From the NCBI RefSeq assembly GCF_026781265.1, contig NZ_JAKUVC010000007.1, forward strand, positions 1-64,000: a DNA stretch of 64,000 nt, in the 5' to 3' direction. Below, piece after piece: positions 57,248-64,000 of this stretch. The stretch is from Streptococcus sanguinis (GTDB lineage Bacteria > Bacillota > Bacilli > Lactobacillales > Streptococcaceae). The notes beneath the pieces are model-generated. The model saw nothing but the letters and a program-made list of their open reading frames with translations, ran no database searches and was not told the origin of the DNA. Position numbers and translations under genes: made by a program. The number at the start of each line of letters is the position of its first letter. The stretch's first letter is position 1.

Positions 57248-60200
57248 TTAGGAACCCCAAATGGAGTTTTCATCCAGGAAGCTATTGGTGTTCTTCAGCA
57301 ACTGCGTAAAGACAGCATACTTGAAGTCCTTGGTTGCGCGTTCATCGACACGCGACTTCTTCAGATCCTTGTCAACAGCTTCTGCAAAGCCAGCTTTCAG
57401 CTCTTCATAAGTAGTATAGACTTTTCCGTTGACAGTCACTGGCTTAATACCTGAGGTTTGTGCTTTATCCACAACTTTTCTGAAGTAAGCTTTCTTGAAG
57501 GCTTCCATGGTTTCAAATTCGCCTTCAGAAATTTGCTTGATGATAAAGTTATCGCTCAAACCAGCCACACCTTGCTCATTGGCTGTCTTGCGGTGTTTAT
57601 TGGAAGCATAGCTTACAAAGCCTTTTTCATAGCCATAGTAACCCCAGATTCTGAAGGTATTATGCTTGAACATCAAGGCTCCTGGCGCCCCAGTATTGTT
57701 TTGACCACCACCATAGATACCCGTCATGAAGTCGATAGCAATGTAACTAGAGTCGTAATCAGCAGGATTATAAGTTCTATTGTCAACTGCACGGTTAGAC
57801 AGCAAGCCTTGATCAACCAAGTCCTCTACAGATGAGACTGACATGGCCGCTTTCTCCTCTGCCGTCAAGTCTCTTACGACGTCGTATTGGGTTCGAGGAT
57901 CCACAACTTTCGGTTCAACCTTCTTGAACCATTTAGCTGCTGCTTCATTTCCTTTATCCACAACCGCTTGGCCTTCAAGGTAATCCAGTAGCATGAGAGT
58001 ATCATTATATCCTTTCATATAATGGTCGATGTCTGCTCGGTTCTTGAAGAGGCTTGGCGAGCTATTGAAAATGAGACTGCCATTATTTGGACGATCAAAG
58101 GCCATATTGAGACCCAGAGCACCCCAGCCCGGCTGATCAGGAACAGGTGACTGGAGCATACCTTGGGCATAGCCTTCTGGTCCAATACCTTGTCGTCTGC
58201 CATGTCCGCCCAGATAAATATAGCCGTCATTGACGTGGGTAAGCTCGTGCGTGAAGACGGACACACCGTATTCCGTCAAGAGGTCAAAGGCCTCGAAGTT
58301 CACACGGATTGAACCAGCAGCATGGGCACCATAGCCATTTGACTTGTACCAGCCACCAGCTCTGCCGCCAACTAGGTTAAAGAACTCGCGGGATGGTGCA
58401 TAAGGATTGCCCTTATTATCATTTCCGTTGACATCAATCCAGCCACGCCCTTCTACATCGAAACCATCCCATACAGCCGTTACATTTTCCTTGACCATTC
58501 TGGACTTGATATCATCTGAGAGTAGTTTGTACCAAGTGTCTACGTGATTTCTATGCTGGGTCGCTACTTCCTTGATGCGCGCATTAAATCGTTCATCAGA
58601 CCATGACCGGCGCTTGTCTCTGTTGACAAAGGCCATCGTGCTATAGTTTGACAGAATGGCTAAGCGCGTATTCTTCAAGGTTAGCAGCGGAAGGATATAG
58701 TTGCTGAAATATTCAGAATTGAGGTTATCAAAGACGCGATACTTAGCAGACTTGATCTCCTCGACTTCTGACTGGCGTTCTTCAAACTGAATAAAGCCTC
58801 GGGTCGCATCCTTGAACCAAGTATCCATGTCTGCAAAGTCAGTCAGCAGGCGACGGTTGTAATCCAAGTAAGCCACCAAATCACTAGACCTGGACTCGGC
58901 CTTCAACTGACGTGCAAACATGTTGACATTATCTGCCCCTTTCAGTTGATTTTCTGTCGAACGTCCAATCTTAATCAAGCGATCCAGCAATGGTACTTTT
59001 TCACCATAGAAGTCTGGTTTGAAGAGCACCAGCTCCTTGAGGTTGTAGTCGCCAAACTTGAGATCGTAATAACGGTTGAGGTAGGTCAGACCGAGCATGA
59101 TAGCCGTCTTATTCTCTTCGATTTTAGCTTTCAGAGCTTCGTTGGCTGCTGGATTGTCAGCATGGAATCTTGTCCATTCATTAGCCAAGAGCTTACCAAG
59201 CATATCCTGCAAGTTGGCTTTCACTTCAGCTAGAGATTCATCCAAGAAGAGGCGCTTCACTTTGTTGACCCTATCATTATCATTAGGTAGGCCAACAGAA
59301 CGATAGACTTCATCACTGTACAGGTCAAAGCTCTTCAAGCTCTCAGTCAGCTGAGTCAGCAAGTCTTCTTTGACAGCCGTTGAGTGATTTGGAGTATAGA
59401 CTGTGCCAAGCTCTGCAATCTGATATTCCGGCAGAGTCGTCTGTTCAAATCGTGCTTGATTTTGAAGATTGTAGATGATCTTGCTTCCGTCTGCAAAATG
59501 GACTAAGATCTTATCTGCATCCGTTCCACCAGCAACAAACTGGTTGCCCTTCAGTGCTTGAACAGATAGAACTTTCTTAGTCAACAGGTCGCCCGCCTTA
59601 CCAGCGTCCACCAGCTTGTTGGCCTCATGAATCAAGAATTCTTGATTGTAGAAAGGCATAAAGCGTTCTAGGTTCTGATAAAGTTGTTCATTTTCTGCCT
59701 TGTACTCTGGCTTATCTTGATAAGTACTTGTTCTCAGGATAGCAGCATTTAGCTTCTCAGTTGTTACTTCATTTGCGCTGGTTTGCTCAAGAGCCGTAAT
59801 CTGATAGCTCTTGACTTTTTGCTCCGCTTCAGCTTCTGTCAAGCGACGGAACTTGGCATCTTTTCCTGTCTTGGTTCCAGAGCTTTGTCCCTGAACACCA
59901 AAGAGATTTTGGAGTTTTTGCCCCATCCAAGCATCGGTGATTTCATTATCTGAGCTAAAGAGCTCTTTTCCGTTCACTACGGTGGCATAGCTGACAGTGT
60001 CATTGATAGTTCCATACGGCCAAATGGAAGCAGCGATACCAGCTGAATTTCTTGAGCTCGCATCCTCTAACTTACCTTTGGCAACTGATTGCATCAATCT
60101 GCCCCAGTTACCCCAGCCTGAACCTGAATAGTCAGTGAAGTTTTGAGCGACCAGCATACCTGCATTTTGACCACTTTTGACCCAAATATCGGCTTCGACA

Positions 60201-62950
60201 TAAGCGCGTTTCACCAAGGACATAGCATTAGTTCCCGCGATACCGGCTGTAACAGAGTTTCCACCCTTGGACTTAATCCGACCCTTAAAGGAAACATTTT
60301 CAACGCGAGATTGGCCTTCTATATTGTTAACCAGACCGGCAATATGGTCTCTTCCTTCCAAGTAGCCTTGGACATTGACATTTTCGATTACTCCTTTATT
60401 CTTCAAACGAGCAGCAATTGTCGCAATTGTATCGCCCGCTTGCGAATCTGGATAAACCATATTGACCCGCTTAAAGTCAATATCCTTGACCGTTCCGCCA
60501 GTAATCGTATCAAATAGAGGATGCGCTAAGTCTAAAATCGCATGGCGCTCACCATTTTGCCCACCAATCAGCTGACCTTTGAATTCACCTTGCAGGTATG
60601 ACTTGCTGTTGGCTGGTTTGTCAATCAGTTTGGCACTGATACTGCGGCCCAGAATAAAGGTTCCAGAAGGATCTTCCTTGATGCCGTCCAAGAGGTCTTG
60701 GAAGTCATAGTAGACATTTCCTTCACGCTTCTTGGCCTTTTCCAGATAGAAATCAAAGCTGTTTTGAAGACCAGTTGCGCTTCTTTGCAGCAAGTCTGGT
60801 AACTGAGCTTGAATCTTGAAGACAGGCTGGTTATCAACGACCACTTCCTCAATAGAGGTAACCGGCAATACAGTGTCCTTGAACTGGTCTGATGTAAAGT
60901 GCAAGTAATATTGGTCCAGATTTGCTGGCTTTTCAGCCAAAGTAGGCATCAATTTTGTCTGGCCATTCTCAACTTTCATCAAGGAGACGTTAGTGATGGA
61001 CTTGAGCTCCACCTTCTTCAGGTCAAGCTGGACTGTCTCTTGAGCTAATTCCTGACTTTCAGGACCATTTCCTAAGTCATAGGACAGAGTCGTCTCAATC
61101 TTATACGGTGTATAGTAGTGCAAACCACTGAAGCTAGCAGTCAACTGGCCTGCCGTCAAGTTCTGCTCTGCTATTAGCTGACTATCCTTCTTCAGACGAA
61201 CATGAGCACTAGTAAAGGCTTGATCCCTGTCCATCAGCTGGTATTGGACCTGAACTGATTTCTGCAATTCATCCTTCTTAACCGCTGAAACAGTCAGAGT
61301 CGGCGCTGCTTTAAGGGCCAATAAGTCAGCTAAAGCCTGCTTGAGTTGGTTGACACCCGCATCTACTTCATCTTGACTTGACGAAGTTTGATACACCGTC
61401 GCAGCCATATTCTTAATTGCCTGCAGCTGCTGATAGGATTGATTGGTGTAAACTGCTGGATCCACAGCCGCTGCTAAAGCTAGCTGCTTGCTCAATTCTT
61501 CTTTATTGATACGAGCCTTGCTACCTCGAGTGACCACTGTATCAACTGCTTCATGCAAGATTCTTTCAGTAGTTTGTGGCTCCGATATGCGATTACCGTC
61601 CAAGACTTCATAGCTGGTTACAATTTCTTTTTGTCCTGGAGTTCCATCAACAGTGGTCTCTTCATCAAGATACTTGCTATCATTAGTTTTGTGAACAACC
61701 TTTGGTTCAATTGTTTCTAGCTTGACATCTGTATGCAGACTAGGTAGTTCTGTCTGAACTGTCGACTCGCCGTTAACACCGCCAGTGAATTCTGGGAGGG
61801 CGGGCTCGACCGGAGCTGTATCTCCTGCTGTGCCTACTGGATCTGTGTAGACTGGATAGTCCGCTTGAACTAGCGATTCGCCGTTAACACCGCCCGTGTA
61901 CTCTGGCAAAGCTGGCTCAACTGGAGCTGTGTCGCCAGCTGTACCTACTTGAGCATCATAGACTGGATTGTCTGCTTGAACTGTCGACTCGCCGTTAACA
62001 CCGCCTGTATATTCTGGCAAAGTTGGCTCAACCGGGGCTGTATCTCCTGCCGTGCCTTCCGAAATTGTATAGCTAGGATTGTCCGCTTGAACTAGCGATT
62101 CGCCATTAACGCCGCCCGTGTACTCTGGCAAAGCTGGCTCTTGTAAGCTTTCCCCTTTTGCCGTCTCTATAGTTGGATTGGATGGCTGAGGAGCTGGAAG
62201 CTTCCCTGACTGCCCTGAATCATTTCCAGCAGGGTTCAGCTGATACAGCAACCCTGCCCGAGCAGCTCGATCAATAGAGTCAGAGTCCTCTTTTGCAACT
62301 TCTGATAATTCTGCTTGTCCTTGAGCTTCTTGACCAGCTGGCAGGGAGGCCGGCTTGGTTCCTGTCAAAGCCAGCAAATCAGAAGCGGTAAAGTAACCGA
62401 TATAGTTATAGCCAGCAATGGTCACATCCGCTTCAGAAACTGTTGACGAAACCGCAACTTGACGGTTATATGAAAGCAATGCCCGATTTTCTAGCGCAAA
62501 CGCTTGAGGAGACTGTAATACAGTCTGTCCCAAGCTGCCTAGCAAAAGCACTCCTAGCAATTTGCCAGATTTCTTCCGTGAGAATACCAAGACAGCCAAA
62601 ATAGCCGTTCCCGCAAATAAGCCGAGAAGCGGCTGACCGTTATTTCCTGTACTCGGCAAGACAGTTTGCCTATCTTGCTTCCGATAAATCAGGTAATAAT
62701 TTTCCCCTGTTTGCAGATTTTCAGGCAGACCTTTCTTAATCAGACCTTTTTCCTGCTCTGTTAGCTCTTGCTCTTCAACATAAGTATAGTGAGCAGTCGC
62801 ACCGCCTCCTACTTCATCTGCAGCAACTGGCGAACTGGACAAAGAGCTCCCAAAAATCAGAGCTGCAATGGCAACTGAGCCCACACCGACAGACAATTTG
62901 CGAATCGAATATTTCTGAATTCGCTCCTGCACTTTTTCAAAACGTTTCAC
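57248..62950 (-). CDS. Cell-wall zinc metalloprotease, M26 family (ZmpB/IgA1 protease-like)
   Basis: This surface protease has 1900 residues. A YSIRK-type signal (14-30) is followed by LPSTG (98-102) and two hydrophobic segments, the N-terminal anchor arrangement peculiar to streptococcal IgA1/Zmp proteases. Three and a half tandem 37-residue repeats (about 272-400) lead to a G5 domain (about 405-475). A beta-helical GLUG-like region is near 840-990. The zinc site is HELTH (H1568, E1569, H1572) with E1592 as third ligand. The start codon is GTG after GGGGA. The cleavage target, IgA1 or another protein, cannot be read from the sequence. Confidence 0.9.
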   Translation of the reverse strand: MKRFEKVQERIQKYSIRKLSVGVGSVAIAALIFGSSLSSSPVAADEVGGGATAHYTYVEEQELTEQEKGLIKKGLPENLQTGENYYLIYRKQDRQTVLPSTGNNGQPLLGLFAGTAILAVLVFSRKKSGKLLGVLLLGSLGQTVLQSPQAFALENRALLSYNRQVAVSSTVSEADVTIAGYNYIGYFTASDLLALTGTKPASLPAGQEAQGQAELSEVAKEDSDSIDRAARAGLLYQLNPAGNDSGQSGKLPAPQPSNPTIETAKGESLQEPALPEYTGGVNGESLVQADNPSYTISEGTAGDTAPVEPTLPEYTGGVNGESTVQADNPVYDAQVGTAGDTAPVEPALPEYTGGVNGESLVQADYPVYTDPVGTAGDTAPVEPALPEFTGGVNGESTVQTELPSLHTDVKLETIEPKVVHKTNDSKYLDEETTVDGTPGQKEIVTSYEVLDGNRISEPQTTERILHEAVDTVVTRGSKARINKEELSKQLALAAAVDPAVYTNQSYQQLQAIKNMAATVYQTSSSQDEVDAGVNQLKQALADLLALKAAPTLTVSAVKKDELQKSVQVQYQLMDRDQAFTSAHVRLKKDSQLIAEQNLTAGQLTASFSGLHYYTPYKIETTLSYDLGNGPESQELAQETVQLDLKKVELKSITNVSLMKVENGQTKLMPTLAEKPANLDQYYLHFTSDQFKDTVLPVTSIEEVVVDNQPVFKIQAQLPDLLQRSATGLQNSFDFYLEKAKKREGNVYYDFQDLLDGIKEDPSGTFILGRSISAKLIDKPANSKSYLQGEFKGQLIGGQNGERHAILDLAHPLFDTITGGTVKDIDFKRVNMVYPDSQAGDTIATIAARLKNKGVIENVNVQGYLEGRDHIAGLVNNIEGQSRVENVSFKGRIKSKGGNSVTAGIAGTNAMSLVKRAYVEADIWVKSGQNAGMLVAQNFTDYSGSGWGNWGRLMQSVAKGKLEDASSRNSAGIAASIWPYGTINDTVSYATVVNGKELFSSDNEITDAWMGQKLQNLFGVQGQSSGTKTGKDAKFRRLTEAEAEQKVKSYQITALEQTSANEVTTEKLNAAILRTSTYQDKPEYKAENEQLYQNLERFMPFYNQEFLIHEANKLVDAGKAGDLLTKKVLSVQALKGNQFVAGGTDADKILVHFADGSKIIYNLQNQARFEQTTLPEYQIAELGTVYTPNHSTAVKEDLLTQLTESLKSFDLYSDEVYRSVGLPNDNDRVNKVKRLFLDESLAEVKANLQDMLGKLLANEWTRFHADNPAANEALKAKIEENKTAIMLGLTYLNRYYDLKFGDYNLKELVLFKPDFYGEKVPLLDRLIKIGRSTENQLKGADNVNMFARQLKAESRSSDLVAYLDYNRRLLTDFADMDTWFKDATRGFIQFEERQSEVEEIKSAKYRVFDNLNSEYFSNYILPLLTLKNTRLAILSNYSTMAFVNRDKRRSWSDERFNARIKEVATQHRNHVDTWYKLLSDDIKSRMVKENVTAVWDGFDVEGRGWIDVNGNDNKGNPYAPSREFFNLVGGRAGGWYKSNGYGAHAAGSIRVNFEAFDLLTEYGVSVFTHELTHVNDGYIYLGGHGRRQGIGPEGYAQGMLQSPVPDQPGWGALGLNMAFDRPNNGSLIFNSSPSLFKNRADIDHYMKGYNDTLMLLDYLEGQAVVDKGNEAAAKWFKKVEPKVVDPRTQYDVVRDLTAEEKAAMSVSSVEDLVDQGLLSNRAVDNRTYNPADYDSSYIAIDFMTGIYGGGQNNTGAPGALMFKHNTFRIWGYYGYEKGFVSYASNKHRKTANEQGVAGLSDNFIIKQISEGEFETMEAFKKAYFRKVVDKAQTSGIKPVTVNGKVYTTYEELKAGFAEAVDKDLKKSRVDERATKDFKYAVFTQLLKNTNSFLDENSIWGS
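61751..62137 (-). repeat. Tandem 111-bp coding repeats in M26 protease
   Basis: There are three full copies and one partial copy of a 37-residue unit with core LPEYTGGVNGES and linker GTAGDTAPVEP. They occupy residues 272-400 and differ at a few positions. Copy number is likely to vary between strains. Confidence 0.9.
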
Positions 62951-63233
62951 TTTATAAATCCCCTTTTTCCTAAAATGTATAAAGCTAATCTCCCATTATC
63001 TCCCTAGCCAACTCCCCAGCAGGCCAAAAAGACGCGTTTTATACATATAGTATTATCATATATCTTTTAGGAAATTTTTACAATAGATTTTGCTTAAAAA
63101 ATCATTTATTTTTGTAAAAAGGAGATTGAAAATTCGCTTCACCTTTTCTAGCGAATTTATTTTAAAGAAAAGGCATTTAGACGGACTGGCTTCTTCAGCT
63201 AAATTATGTTTTTTATCCGAGTAAACATAAAAA
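62951..63233 (-). other. Upstream region of M26 protease gene
   Basis: No gene is supported. It holds the protease promoter, a leader of about 100 bases, and an inverted repeat AAATTCGCT/AGCGAATTT (63130-63158, 11-base loop) between this promoter and the dnaJ terminator. Confidence 0.6.
63055..63083 (-). promoter_or_regulatory. Promoter of M26 protease gene
   Basis: The minus strand has TTGTAA (63078-63083), 17 bp, then TATGAT (63055-63060). Confidence 0.65.
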
Positions 63234-63252
63234 GAGCAGCATTAGACTGCTC
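63234..63252 (-). terminator. Terminator after dnaJ
   Basis: Stem GAGCAG/CTGCTC with a seven-base loop is followed by TTTTT on the minus strand. Confidence 0.75.
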
Positions 63253-63261
63253 CTTCTTATA

Positions 63262-64000
63262 TTATTGCAAGTCTTCCAAAGCATCTTTCATTTTGTCGAA
63301 GAAGCCTTTTTTCTTAGGATTGACCGAGATATTGCCAGCTTCCGCAAATTCTTTGAGGGCTGCTTTTTGACGATCGTTGAGGCCAGTCGGCGTCACAACA
63401 TTGACAGTAACATACTGGTCACCCATGCTTCCACCGCGCAGACTCGGTGCTCCCTTACCACGCAGACGGAAACGCTTGCCAGTCTGTGTTCCTTCTGGAA
63501 TATTCAGCTCCACATCCCCGTGAACAGTTGGAATATCCACACTGTCACCAAGAGCTGCTTGGACAAAGTTGAGATTGAGCTTGTAGTAAATGGTAGAGCC
63601 ATCTCGCTCAAACTTGTCACTCGGTTCAACTTGGACCACAACATAAAGGTCACCATAAGGGCCGCCATTAAAGCCTGCTTCACCTTGACCAGACAGACGA
63701 ACTTGCTGACCAGTTTCCACACCAGCAGGGATTTTCACCTTGACGCTGTGAGCTTGTTTTTCATGACCCGTTCCGTGACAGGTTTCACAAGGATTTTTGA
63801 TTTCTTTTCCTCGGCCGTGACAGACATCACAGGTCACTTGGCGACGCATCATGCCAAGCGGTGTCTGGGTATCAACATTGATGACACCTGAGCCATGACA
63901 GCGACCACAGGTAACAGGACTAGTCCCTGGCTTAGCACCGGACCCAGCACAGGTATGACAAGTCGCTTCACGGTTATACTTGATTTCCTTCTCAGCTCCG
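63262..64000 (-). CDS. dnaJ: Chaperone DnaJ, 5' end outside window
   Basis: This is the C-terminal portion of the Hsp40 co-chaperone that stimulates DnaK. Four CxxCxGxG zinc-finger repeats are visible ([32 protein letters not shown]), followed by the two substrate-binding beta domains ([43 protein letters not shown]). The J domain and Gly/Phe linker lie beyond the window. The open frame continues to the edge. A terminator follows the stop. Confidence 0.95.
   Translation of the reverse strand, partial: GAEKEIKYNREATCHTCAGSGAKPGTSPVTCGRCHGSGVINVDTQTPLGMMRRQVTCDVCHGRGKEIKNPCETCHGTGHEKQAHSVKVKIPAGVETGQQVRLSGQGEAGFNGGPYGDLYVVVQVEPSDKFERDGSTIYYKLNLNFVQAALGDSVDIPTVHGDVELNIPEGTQTGKRFRLRGKGAPSLRGGSMGDQYVTVNVVTPTGLNDRQKAALKEFAEAGNISVNPKKKGFFDKMKDALEDLQ

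Noticed and set aside
61751..62137. CRISPR-like array
   Set aside because: The regular repeats are in-frame 37-residue protein repeats inside the M26 protease, without spacers.
63265..63891. 208-codon open frame antisense to dnaJ
   Set aside because: It is entirely opposite the zinc-finger and substrate domains of DnaJ and has no supporting signals.

Overview
The window reads as one contiguous stretch of a low-GC streptococcal chromosome, most like the Streptococcus sanguinis/gordonii group. The reasons are an ami/hpp oligopeptide permease with three paralogous peptide-binding lipoproteins, the dacA-suf-rgpG-mecA order, fakA-asp23-rpmB synteny, a Pht/AdcAII zinc pair, and a large M26 zinc metalloprotease with an N-terminal LPxTG motif. 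Gene content is mostly core. I see no insertion sequence, prophage, integrative element or CRISPR array.

Layout: 0.2-11 kb, oligopeptide permease (amiF, E, D, C and three binding lipoproteins, minus strand). 11.3-12.6 kb, a DacA/PBP3 homologue (plus). 12.7-17.9 kb, the sufCDSUB iron-sulfur cluster operon. 18-23 kb, rgpG/tagO-like transferase, mecA, uppP and a DUF2207 membrane protein. 23.1-25.4 kb, a glutamine-type ABC importer (plus). 25.5-31.4 kb, a small helix-turn-helix-like protein, an SPFH protein and the ilvBNCA branched-chain operon. 31.7-35 kb, a NarL/DesK-type two-component system with an ABC-2 exporter. 35.4-39.7 kb, a lipoprotein, fakA-asp23, rpmB and a LytTR regulator paired with a LiaF-like membrane protein. 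39.9-48.3 kb, tRNA-Thr, a GNAT enzyme, a three-gene ABC exporter, zinc lipoprotein plus Pht, fba and tRNA-Leu. 48.4-57 kb, pyrG, a B3/4-domain protein, rpoE, a CPBP protease, tig and a pyridoxal-salvage/truA operon. 57.2-64 kb, the M26 protease and the 3' part of dnaJ.

Regulation is unusually legible. There are two CodY-like boxes (ilvB and the peptide-binding gene next to amiC), two abutting AdcR boxes just after the pht -10 element, a direct repeat ACCACTTAC-N12-ACCACTTAC upstream of the LytTR operon, a perfect inverted repeat over the promoter of the first peptide-binding gene, and a TGACA-AA-TGTCA palindrome upstream of the exporter/two-component operon.

The most unexpected observation is that the full-length DacA homologue lacks two canonical active-site residues (SITN instead of SxxK, KAG instead of KTG), so it looks like a catalytically dead PBP3. 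Other leads are the LytTR/LiaF-like pair with its probable operator, the heptapeptides at the ends of the binding-protein signal peptides (one resembles the S. gordonii pheromone SVFILAA), a Pht protein without the usual signal-peptide cysteine, and an orphan plus-strand terminator next to the M26 protease.
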